DNA from: Tetradesmus obliquus
Taxonomy: Eukaryota > Chlorophyta > Chlorophyceae > Sphaeropleales > Scenedesmaceae
Reading direction: 5' to 3'
Length of the DNA stretch: 64,000 nt
Assembly (NCBI GenBank): GCA_030272155.1
Contig: CP126192.1
Coordinates: 6,172,501-6,236,500 of the forward strand
Under the pieces are notes generated by a model. That model worked only from the letters and a program-made list of their open reading frames with translations. It was not told where the DNA came from and ran no database searches. Each line of letters opens with the position of its first letter. Within the stretch, counting starts at the first letter, position 1. This document shows positions 47,860 to 61,474 of the stretch, in pieces. Both the position numbers and the translations under genes were made by a program.

Positions 47860-48908
47860 GGTTTGTCAGCACTGCCTCGCCTGTTGGCTTATGCAGCGAC
47901 ATATCAATGGCTGCTGATCTCGAGGCTGCTGTGGTGACGTCGCTGTTACAAAGGGTGCAGCACCAATGTGCTTTGCAACTTGCAAGGCACGTGCACGGAG
48001 GGTGCAGTGCGTTCAGCATGTTGTTCACACTTCACTGAAGTGGCACATGGCACTGCGCTTGGTGATGTTAGAGCTGTGACTGTTGCAACAGTGACAGCTG
48101 AGCACAATGTTGCTGGATAAAAACCACTGCGCACTTGTCCTTCATTGATAGCGAGTGTGCATGCTGAACATGTGGAGCTTGTTGCGGTGCACGGCGTGGT
48201 AACCGTTTTTCATACTGAACTGCTCTGGTTATGCCCCATTCATATCTTATGAGGTTCAGAATTGACAGAGCTATGTACGAAATCACGAGTCTTGGGCGTT
48301 TGCTGCAGTGCAGTGAGGTGGTAAGCCTACTTCTCCACAGGCGTGCCACAGGAAGGTAAGCGAAAGGCCCAAACTGCTGCTGCTTTGGGCTCGTAACACT
48401 CCATGAGCGCAGACTGCACAACAACCAGCCTTAAGTGTCTGTGAAAAGCTTACGCAAGGGTATGGCTGTTCTTGACAGTTCTGCGATAACTTTGTGCCCG
48501 CCGATCGACTAGCCTCGCAGAGGTGAAGACTTTTTGCCACCAGTCAGATCAACGGACCTCAGCGTGCTGCTGCCGAACACGTGCAACGTTAGCAAGCTAT
48601 AAAAGCGATAGTCACATCCTTTGCTTTGGTGAGAGGATGCAGTCAAAGAGTTCTCATGAGCAGCGGTTCCTGGTGAGCCAGGGTTGGTCTCGGCCCTGGC
48701 ACTGACAGGCACCTGACAACGGGCTGCCGCACACTTTCTTGTTGTCTGCAGAACGCTTAGTGGTCACACCAAAGCGTCATCGAGCTCATTTGCGCTCCAG
48801 GAGAAGCTGCAAGGCGCACTCGTGACACCCACTCCTCACCTGTTCTGCGACTTCACTTGCTGATAGCTCATTGCACATCAAGTACAAAGAGCAAGCGGTC
48901 TGTCAACC
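47860..48908. other. 1.05 kb spacer between GATA and acyl-CoA reductase genes
   Basis: 3' UTR of the GATA gene and promoter of the next gene. No repeat, RNA gene or strong TATA box was recognised. Confidence 0.5.
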
Positions 48909-49435
48909 ATGACGAGCGGTGTTGGCGTTGATCAGGCGGTGGATGCCACTCCCTTCGCTGCAAGCGATGGGACGCCTACCTACTCCATCAAGCGCGAGTT
49001 TGCCGGCGCTACAGTAATGATTACAGGTAACAGCGGATGCGACGGCGATCGAGGGGATAGCTGTGGGACACAGTCACTAGCCACCCGCTGGGAGCTTGGA
49101 CTCACTCGTTTGATGCCGATCATATCGCCGACAGTTCCTGCGAACCTTTTGCTTGCTTTCAGGCGCTTCCGGGTACATCGGATCGCTGGTGATGGAGCAG
49201 CTGCTGCGGACTACAGACGTTGCCAAGGTACTGCGCAGCAGAAGCTCAGACACCTGGGCCCTCATTGCAGCAGCTGGCAGCTCTGTTGCGGGATCAGAAA
49301 GCAATGGTGATATGTGGTCTGCTGCATGACCCTTGGCCTGGCTCAGCAGCTCTTGCAACAACCCTGTCAGCGCCCACATGCCTCACATGCGCCCTCTCCT
49401 CCTACTTAGTCGCTCTGCTGCTTACTTCGCCTGCT

Positions 49436-49479
<44 letters not shown>

Positions 49480-52400
49480 CTGTAGATCTACGTGCTGATC
49501 CGTGGCAAGCGCGGCACCACTGCCCAGGAGCGCCTGGCGCAGTTGCTGCAGAAGGGCCTGTTCCACCTCGTGCGCGACAACCCTAGGCTGCTGGCAAAGG
49601 TGGGCTGCTGCTACCATTGCCGCTGCTGCTGCTGCTGGTGCTAGTGGGCGTTGGGTGTGCTGGTAGTGCTGAGAGTGTACAGATACATGCTTTAGCATCT
49701 AGGCAACTGTCCAGCAGGTAGGACCCACCCCTCAGCAGCGATGCGCCTTGAAGTGTGTAGCAGGAACGCAAACACCAGATCCTCCCCCGGCCCACCTACT
49801 ACTGCTGCTGCCGCTACACTGCTGCTGCTGCTGCTGCTGCACTGCACAGGTTGAGCTGCTCGAAGGCGACCTCAACTCCGACGACCTGGGCCTCACGCCT
49901 GCGCCTGAAACACCACACTGACAAACTTGTTGCTGCTGCTACTGCTGCTGCTGCGCTCTGCAGGTTGAGCTGCAGGAGGGCGACCTCAACTCCAAAACCT
50001 GGGCCTGACACACCACCACTGACCAACTTTCTGCTACACCGCTGCTGCTGCTGCTTCTTTACTCGGCAGGTGGAGCTGCTTGAAGGCGACCTCAACTCCG
50101 ACGACCTGGGCCTCACGCAGCGCGAGCTGCAGCTAGTGCAGGCCAACGTGAACATCCTGGTGCACTCCGCTGCCTCCATCCAGCTCGAAGCAGACGTGCA
50201 GCACACGCTGCGCAGCAACTACCTCGGCACGCGGCGCCTGCTGGCGCTGGCCACTCAGATGCGTGCGCTGCGCGGCATGGTGCACGTCAGCACGGCGTAT
50301 GTGAACGTGAACTTCCCGCGTGGAAGTACCGTGGACGAGCGCATCTTCCCGCTGCACTTTGGCGGGCAGGAGGTGCACCATGCGGACATCGTGGATGATC
50401 TGATGAGCCTGAAGCCCGCGGCAGCCAACGTGCGGGTGCGTATGCATTGGGCTGTGCGGGGTGGAGGAAGCTGGGGTGTTGTGCGGCGCTTCGGTAGTGG
50501 TGTCGACTCACCCATGTACATGTGTTGTGGTTATCCTTGCAGCAACGGCAGGCAGTGAGCAGCAGTGGCACCTGCTGGCCACTAGCAGCAGTGTCCTGCT
50601 GGGTGCTTGTGCGCTGCTGCATTACTGCTGCAGCCACTTTCCTGATTCTCGTGATATCAGCGGAACATGCCTGATGTGCCTGTCCTGCTGTTGCTGCCGT
50701 GTGCTGTGCTGCTGCTGCTGCAGGCCCAGATGTTCCTTGACATGTGGGGCTTCCCCAACACCTACACGCTGGGTAAGCATGATGGCAGCAGCAGCAGCAA
50801 TGTCTAAGGGCAGAGCTGCCAAAGAAGTGTGGAAAGGCACCAGCATGCACCAGCATGCTGACCTCAGTCAATGTACCATCAGGCAACCCACCATCTGCAC
50901 CTGTGCATGTGTGCATGCATGCAACTTAACTGCAAGGTTCGTTTTGCTGCAACTGACAGAGTGTCCCTGCCTTTGCTGCCCTTCCACTTCATCCCTGCAG
51001 GCAAGAACCTCACTGAGAAGCTCGTGGCCACCTACCACAAGCAGCACGGCCTAAATGTGGCCATCGTGAGGCCCAGCCTGGTCACAGGCCTGGCAGGGCT
51101 GCCCTACCCGGGCTACTGCGGCAATGTGGCGGGTGAGCGCGCAGTGCTGGATGCCTGATTTGCCGGCAGATATACAGAGTTCTGTTTACCTACCTATGTA
51201 TCCTGTCCGGCGCAAGAGGTGTCTGCTGCACGTGCAGGGCAGTTCAGCGCGCTGCCTGGGCCGCTGCTCTGTGCAGGGCAGTTCAGCGCGCTGCCTGGGC
51301 CGCTGCTCTGTGCAGGAGTGTCAGCTGCACCTCACCGCCCGCCAACATGACACATCAGTTGACGGAAATGCATCCTGTGCTGCTGCCGCTGCTGCTGCTG
51401 CAGGCCCCATCGGCATGGGCATTGCCATGGCAGTGGGCCTGTTTGACCGCCTGGAGAGTGTGGCCATGGTGCCCACACACGTGTGGGACGCGGTGCCAGG
51501 TGGGTGGTGGCAGCAGCTGTAACGCAGTGTTGGTGGTGGCAGCAGCAGCAGTAACACAGAGTTATTGGGCATGGTGCCATGCGCATGTGGGACGTGGTGC
51601 CAGGTGGGTGCAATATATATGTGAAGGCAGCAAGGTGGGTGCTTCACAGCAGACACGGCAGCAGGCAGCACGTGTGGGACGCAGTGCCAGGTGCGACGTA
51701 GTGAACGGACAGCGTTGGATGAAATGCACAGGAGCAGGCACTACAGCAGGCAATACAGTGTTGTTGTGGTGCAGATGGAAGCTGTCAGGCACGTAAAGCA
51801 GCCCAGCGTTGCTTTGCGGCATGCGGGCATGCACAATGGCTGATTAGGCTGCCATCTTGCCTCTCTGACTCACCTCCAAACACCTGTCTGCCTGTCCTGC
51901 TGCCACCTCCTGCCGCACCTCTGCAGGCGACGTCGTCTCCGGCGTCATCCTGGCAGCAGCAGCAGCCACCGCCGCCCGCATGGCCATCAACGAGTACGCC
52001 GCCGAATGCCCCGCGGCAGCCGCAGACCCCATGATCGTGCACGCAGGCACCAGCACCACATACCCCATCAGCTTCTGTGAGGCGTTCTATGCGGGGCTAG
52101 ACTTTGTGCGGCAGAACCCGCCGCCGGTGCGGCTGCCTGGCGCCAGCCTGTTCAGCCTGCCGCTGGACTACAGGCCGAATGAGGAGGCCGTGAAGCGCTG
52201 CAAGTACTGGACTGGCTGGAAGGTACGGGGGCTGCATTCGAATTGTTCTGGGTTATGTGTTGAATGTGGCGGGTACAAGGGAGGTGCTGGGCATGTGCAG
52301 GCGGGGCAAGGGTTGTTGTGGGATGGCAGTGAAGCATGTTTTCGAGAACAATGCTTGCTGATCTTGTGCTGCTGTTGCTGCTGCTGCGTGTGCAGGTGTG

Positions 52401-54621
52401 GGCTGCGGTGAAGCTGCTGAACGCCATGGGCATGTACGGCACAGCGCGCCAGCTGCACTACGGCTACCTGGGTGAGCTGAGCGGTCGCTGCATGCCTGCT
52501 GCTGTTGCTGCTCGTGTTGCTGCAGTGCTGCTGATCGAGAAACAGCCAATGCTGCTGGCGCCCACTTGCTATGTTTGCTGTTTGTCCGACATGCGGCTAC
52601 CCCAGTTGTGGCAGCTGCACAGCCTGCTGCCAGGGACCTGCAGACGTGTGGTTTGCTAGCAGAGCTGCCAGCCGCCGTTCAGCAGCAAGAAATTCAGAGC
52701 CGCGCGTCTTACTCCTATGCTGCTGCGCTGCTGCTGCAGGCTGGGAGATCCAGAACAGCACCAAGACCGACCGCAACCTGTTCTTCGCCAGCAAGAACCT
52801 GCTGCAGCTGGAGGCGCAGCTGGATGCAGGCGATGCAGGTGAGGAGTTGGTTGGTGCAGCTGACATGCTGATTACTTAGTCCTGTTATGTGTGCCTAGGC
52901 CAGCACAACGAAGCCATGCTGCTGCAGCTGGAAGCGCAGCTGGACGCGGGCGATGCAGGTGGGTAGGGTGCACGCTGATGCGACTGCTAGCTAAACAGGT
53001 TACGTGTTATTCATCCTGCTGAACGTGCCTAGGCCAGCAAAAAAAGGCGGCACCTTGCAGTGTGCAGACCTCTGAGCCACCTGCAAATGCTGATGTTGCT
53101 GTGCTGGTGTGCTGCTGCCCCGCAGGCTCTGGCGACTACAAGACCAGCTGGACCATCCGCAACGGCGGCTGGCCGCGCTACATCTCCACCAACATCGCGG
53201 GCATGTGGCGCCAGGTGTTCAAGGTCAAGGAGGTCAAGGGCCTGGAGGTGGGCCGCTGCTGCTGCTGCTGCAGTGTGCCTCAGTTGAGGTGCTCATGAGC
53301 TCGGGTGCTTTCATGCGCAGCAAGCACGCGGGCTGCTGCTGTTGTGCTATTTGATGCCCTGGCTGGACACGCGCATATTGCAGAGACAAAAGCATGCAGT
53401 GCTGTCCAACGCCTATCACAAGAATCTAAAGCCCATCACATTACACATATGTAGCCTGAACTCTGTGTGCTGCTGTTGCTTGCAGGACAACGACTTCAAG
53501 TTCATTGCCAACCGCTCAGTGAGGCCCGGCTTCAAGCCAGACACGGCAAAGGCCTCCAATGAGTGAGTGCGGGCATCTGCACTGCGCTACTGTTGAGAAA
53601 AAAGCTGTTCTACATTCCCCATACCTACATGCACAGCTAGCCGCACGCCTGCACGCGCCGGCATCAGCTGCTTACGTTGCCTTGCATTATCTGTGTACCC
53701 TCCCTGCCTCACTCTTCCGCCCGCCCTGCCTGAATCTTGTGTGTATCCATGCATATATCTGTGCAGCCACGCCGCGCCGCTGCTGCCGGCAGTGACGGAG
53801 GGTGATGAGGAAGACGAGCAGTCACAGGAGGACATGCTCAGTGCAGGTTTCCGCGGCACTGCAGCAGCCTTCCAGCGCATCCCTGCCTCGGGCAATGCCT
53901 GCGCTGCTTCCAAGTCTGTTGAGAGCCTGGCTCCTGCCGGGGCTGACGACGATGTGCCGCTGCGCGGTGACACCCCGGGGCTGTTTAAGCAGATGTCTGC
54001 CAAGCTGGGCCAGGTGAGGCTGCCTTTGATGTACGGTAGTGGACTGCTTGTTGACTTTGGTTGAAGGAGAGGAAAACATCCAGGGGGGCTGATAACGTAC
54101 ACCCTGGCGCGATCGCCAAAATTCACTGGTTCTGCTGGTGAACGTGACAGGCATGCACATTGTTGCCTTGCATGCGTGATCTTTCCGTGATGTACGGCAC
54201 CTTGCTGATTGGCCGGCCTTGTCTGCGCAGCTTCAGAGGCAGCATGCAGATGCAAGCAAGCCACACAAGCTGTGAGCCTGCTGCCCTCCTGCACAGCTGC
54301 ATGCCTTTTGCTGTGCTGTGCGTCACTGGCGGCTGCAATCCTGCAGCGGCCAGCGCACAGCCAGCGGGCATGCAGTGTGTCGGATGTGGCATCAGGTGCA
54401 CGCGCTGCGCGGCTGTGCATGCGTCCGTGCTGCGGCTGATGGTGCCTGCCTCTTTACTGCTGCTGCTGCTGTTGCTGCAGTCGCTGAGCTACAAGGCAGC
54501 CAGCATGTCGGATGTGGCGGAGGGCAATGTGTCTGGTGGCATGCTGGCCACGCTGTCCAAGCCCATGCAGCGCCTCAGCCGCAGCGCAACGCCTGCAGTG
54601 AGGCGCGACAAGGACGTGTGA
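48909..54621 (+). CDS. Fatty acyl-CoA reductase-like protein (alcohol-forming)
   Basis: Fourteen exons: 48909-49026, 49163-49227, 49486-49599, 50070-50435, 50724-50772, 51001-51132, 51404-51499, 51927-52222, 52396-52471, 52740-52838, 53126-53247, 53486-53562, 53767-54013, 54481-54621; phases agree; 665 residues. The extended-SDR Rossmann domain begins near residue 38 with TGASGYIG, continues YVLIRGKRGTTAQERL, VELLEGDLNSDDLGLT, VHSAASIQLEADVQ and VHVSTAYVN, and has the catalytic Tyr235-x3-Lys239 (YTLGKNLTE), then VRPSLVTG. This matches the NAD-binding domain of fatty acyl-CoA reductases, which turn acyl-CoA into fatty alcohols with NADPH for waxes or ether lipids. The C-terminal half is alga-like and less conserved, ending in an acidic stretch (EGDEEDEQSQED) and a Ser-rich tail. 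Echoes of exon edges lie in the introns before exon 4 and after exons 7 and 10. Confidence 0.85.
49438..49476 (+). repeat. (CTG)13 microsatellite before acyl-CoA reductase exon 3
   Basis: Sits just before the CCACTGTAG acceptor at 49485; another example of a CTG tract in place of a pyrimidine tract. Confidence 0.95.
49848..50110 (+). repeat. Two echoes of acyl-CoA reductase exon 4 start plus parent
   Basis: AGGTTGAGCTG...GGCGACCTCAACTCC occurs at about 49850-49900, 49963-50010 and, as the real exon, from 50068. The first echo matches the parent for about 50 bases through GACCTGGGCCTCACG, then diverges; the second has lost codons. Each copy is preceded by a CTG-rich tract, so the unit is about 105-115 bases. 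Only the third copy continues into conserved reductase sequence. Confidence 0.88.
51233..51316 (+). repeat. Perfect 38-base-type tandem duplication in intron 6
   Basis: GGGCAGTTCAGCGCGCTGCC ... GCTGCTCTGTGCA occurs twice head to tail with no visible mismatch, about 38 bases per unit. Identity suggests a recent event. Confidence 0.9.
51568..51700 (+). repeat. Two echoes of acyl-CoA reductase exon 7 end with donor
   Basis: The exon 7 end and donor (GTGTGGGACGCGGTGCCAGGTGGG, 51481-51504) recurs as ATGTGGGACGTGGTGCCAGGTGGG near 51586-51608 and GTGTGGGACGCAGTGCCAGGTGCG near 51670-51693. Confidence 0.85.
52897..52968 (+). repeat. Echo of acyl-CoA reductase exon 10 end with donor
   Basis: GCTGCTGCAGCTGGAAGCGCAG ... 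GATGCAGGTGGGT repeats the exon 10 end at 52796-52842 with a few substitutions. GTGCCTAGGCCAGCA before it recurs again near 53026-53040, pointing to a second partial copy. Confidence 0.85.
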
Positions 54622-55440
54622 AGGGCAGAGCCAGGGCGCATGCCTGCATAGGGGCTTGAGGCCTCACGGTACCTGCAGCAGCTGCAGGGGCATGTGAGGG
54701 CACATACTGGGCTAGACTGTAGAAGGTTTCTGGCAGAGGCTTATGTGCAGTCGGCGGCTGCCGTGTTAGGTGGGATGTTTCAAGTGGTTACTACTAGTAG
54801 TGGTAGGATATGTGGGCAGTGCGCGCATGCGCTCCACAGCTAGCGCAGGACGGTTGAGCAGTGCTCCGCATGCACCACATGCAGATCATGATGCAGTGGT
54901 GTGCTGTGGCTGAATTGGCAGCACGTACGGCGTCCTATGTTGTGTGCAAGGCTGCGTCCCAAGGGGGGGGCATACATTGGTGTGGGATGGGCTAGTAGTA
55001 GAGCAGTACTAGTAGCTACTAGGGGCAGGAGCCAACAGCGGAGTTGGACTTTGGTCATGAACACAGTTGTGCTGCAAGGGCCCCGGGAGCAGTAGAGTTG
55101 AGATGATTGTCGCACCCTGTGGGATGTGCACAAGCGCATACATGAGTAGCTGATAGTTCTTGGTTGTATGTATATGGTGTTACATATGGGTGTAGCTGTT
55201 CAGGTTGTTTGTGGGGTGGCGACTCCAATCGCTGTTGCTGTTTGTGATGGTTGTCATGCGGAAATAGGGTACACTGCCGAGAAAGGGACACAGCAGGTGC
55301 TGCACCGGACTCGCGTTGATGGACAGGGTAAGGAACAGGCGCACTGGATTGGACGCAGTGGCCTCCTTCAGGGTTCAACACTTCCTAGCAGCAGTGAGGG
55401 ATGCGCGGCAGATGCAGGGATGCAGGATGGCACTGAATGT

Positions 55441-56968
55441 TTAGTAAAACAACGATGTGACAAGGAGACGAGACAAGAACTGTACTGTAAACGATAACAG
55501 GCGACAAGGACTGCCAGATTCAAACAACACGCTAGCAGCACAGCAGCAGACACAGCAGCTGTACTCTACCAGCAAACAGCGCAGATCAAGTGGAGCTGCA
55601 CTGCGCACTGGGGCAGGATTACAGGCAAAGCAGTAAAATGCAGGGGCTCTGACTGCACGATACCACTCTAGCAAGGGGACACACTGCAGCAGATCAACGG
55701 TAAGGATCTGCCACAGTACCAAAAGCAACGCTGACACTGTAGTGCAAACAAGACTGACGCAGCACTGTCACACCAACCGTGAAGAGTAACCAGACGAGAA
55801 GAACAGTAGACGAGAGGGACCAGGAGACCAGACAAGCCAGACACCACTGAGCACTGCGTGCAGCAGACAGCAGTGATGTCAGTAACACACAGAGAGGGGA
55901 GATCAACTAGCACAGCACAAGGTAGGCTGCCAACTGCACAGCAGAAGTGTGATCTGCTGTGATCCAAGCAATGCAATGTATTCGAGCAGGTACAGACGGC
56001 ACTGCCTGCTGTATTCAATCCAAAGCTGAGCAGGTTAGACGGCACTATCCCTGCAAGCTGGTCCACACAGGTACGGCACCCTGTGTGGCAGTAAGATGGT
56101 GTGTAGATTCGACAGTGCTGGGTCTGGTTTCAGCCCAGATTGTGAGTACAAGCTGTAGACAACAGTTGTGCATTTGCTGACCAGCAGATCGGATAGCAGC
56201 GTCTGCTGGCTGACAGTCTGGCTCAGTGTAGGCCGTTTCACAGGGAGGTATTACGTGTAACAGTAACCTGCTGACTGTCGATACAGAAAGATATAGACGA
56301 TCAAATCTGCACAGCAAGGGCTGTCAAACTGCTGGCACTGACCGGAATGGACCAGTGGGGCTGAAGTCGCGGGCCGGGCCTTGTTTGTAGGACGTTACAC
56401 TGCTGAAGACGTTGACAATGTGTCACAACAATACTAAAGCACACGAGCATCAACGCGAGCCATCGACAAACGGGGCTCGCGGAGCATTTGAGCGGCGACA
56501 TGACCACCAACAGGACCAACAGGTCCGTCAGAAAATGGGACTGCTTTTTGAAGACAAAGCACAACGGCACAAAACCAGGCTCGATCGACTAACAACCAAC
56601 TAATAGTTCTGTCAGGACAAAGCAAGAGGCCAATTCTCGCCTGCGTAATGGTGTCAACCGTGCAACCCGCCTTGCATCGCAGGGCGGCAAATGGCGACCT
56701 GACCAACAAGCAGGACGATACATGCCAGATCAGGAGCAAACGTGCACGGGAAGACGGCACGTAGCATTTGAACACTTGCTGGGCACTTGAGATAGCTGCC
56801 TGGCTGTGCACGGTGCTGCAACACGCACGTGTAAAGCAGAAGCAGACAATCACCGACACAAGACAAGCTGAACACATAACTACTGCATTTATTCATAAGA
56901 ACTACAGCATTTATGAGCAGGCATAAGGCTGGCAAAGCGACCAAGGCAGCAAAGCACCTTTGGTGCAT
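55441..56968 (-). other. Compositionally distinct block, possible decayed element
   Basis: About 1.5 kb, A/C-rich on the plus strand and T/G-rich on the minus strand. Overlapping minus-strand frames of about 90-150 codons tile it almost end to end, without family motifs, CTG tracts or splice sites like those of neighbouring genes. It could be a decayed mobile element or a non-coding transcript; I saw no terminal repeats, integrase or reverse transcriptase motif. Confidence 0.3.
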
Positions 56969-57752
56969 AATCCAGAGTGAACTTCACATGCCTGCTGGCT
57001 GCTATTGCACACACTACTGCTCTGCACATAGCTGAACCTACATGAGTTGCATGTTCGGCAAAGCACTCATGTTCGGCATGACATGGTGAGGTTTTGGTGT
57101 GGGTCCTTGCTAGCAATCGTTGATCAGGGGGTGCAAGTTGGCACGACCGTGTGTGTGGTTTGCTGGCTGCAAGACAACAGGGAACATAGCAGCACATTAT
57201 CAGCAGAGCACATCATGTTATTGCTTTGAAAGCTTTGATTCTGCTGTGCAGCAGGCTGTGTGCAAGTGGATCTCTGCTTGATGATGCCTTGCAGAGCTTG
57301 TGTATACTTTGAAGAATGTGACATACTGTATAGATCTGTAAAGGGGTTTGACATTCATGTTCGTGTCTGCAATACTGTATTCCGTGGATGGTGGCTGAGA
57401 TAGGCAGTTAATGGATGAGGGTCAGGCGATTGAGCCTGCCGTGCTGTCTTAAAACCGCTCTCAGAGCCTGCGTGGCCAGCAGCTGCTGTTGCTGGCATCA
57501 GCTGGCACATGTGCAGCATTCCAGGGCATGAGTTCTGCGATGTTCAGCAGTGTTGTGCAGGTTGCGTGCTTCAGTCGCCGCAGGCAGCACATTGCTGAGC
57601 AAGCTGTCCTAGCAGCTAGCCAGCTGCTCGGCTTGTTGACACACTCCCCGCAAAGTAGCGATGTGGTCCTGAGCAACACGACAAGTATAAGAGTTCCTTT
57701 GCAATGATCATTTCATCGAACTCTGCCCGGCGCGGTGCCCAGATCCCGATGA

Positions 57753-57762
57753 TATTTAAAGG
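57753..57762 (+). promoter_or_regulatory. Candidate TATA box (TATTTAAAGG)
   Basis: It lies in GATGATATTTAAAGGCCGGGCGG, about 35 bases before ATGACGGCGCTCAAG at 57790 and about 85 before an ATG at 57839. The latter frame stays open to a possible donor (TTGCAG/GTAAAC, 57988). The peptides are unrecognised, so a gene is not called. Confidence 0.25.
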
Positions 57763-58458
57763 CCGGGCGGGAACGATACGGCTGTCGCATGACGGCGCTC
57801 AAGTTGTTTGACTTCGCACGCGGTGGTGTACCGACGCCATGCGACAGCAGTGGGCCTGGCCCTCTACTCGCCGCACGACGATCAACAGGACAGCATCGCC
57901 CGGGTCCGAGATCCTCGTACCAACAGGGAGTTTATGTCTCAGACCCAGGCTTTGGCACTCGCTGAGCAGCTGTGAAAGAATTGCAGGTAAACACACTAGC
58001 TGCTCTCTTGCAACCCTTTGCTGCTTGTACTACTTTGTTGGCCCGTGGCTGCAGGCAGGCTGGTGGCTGCTCAGTGCAGGCATGCTCAATACCGTCATTT
58101 GCTGGATGTGCGCACGTCCATGCATGCTGGCTGCACGCTGGCTGTACTGTGCAGCGGCTGCCAAACCCCTTCCACAACGTTGTGCTGTTTATTCTGACTC
58201 CTTTGCATGTCTTGCCCACTGACAGTCCAAAACCAGCTACTGCTGCAATAGACAGGTGATGCGTATAAAGAGTTACAGCACGCTGCTGTGCTCCCGACCA
58301 CCATGGCAGTGCTGCAGCAGCTGCGGCGTGTCACGCCCGGCGCTTCCGGCACACGCTGCTGCTGCTACCGGCGGCAGCTGCGGCGCTGTATCTCAAGCGC
58401 GCTGCTGCACAGAAGCGCTCATCACCATGTAACGTGTTATGTAACATGACGAGGCTGC

Positions 58459-61474
<3,016 letters not shown>

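Larger units (their letters stand above)
54622..58458. other. 3.8 kb spacer without a supported gene
   Basis: Convergent spacer between the acyl-CoA reductase (+) and RPS11 (-). CTAGTAG words cluster at 54785-54800 and 54990-55022. The 55440-56970 block has a distinct composition (see finding). TATA-like TATTTAAAGG at 57754 precedes a short open frame. No recognised protein. Confidence 0.5.

Noticed and set aside
57790..57988. Possible first exon downstream of a TATA-like box
   Set aside because: Two overlapping frames compete, neither resembles a known protein, and no second exon could be found before the RPS11 3' end.
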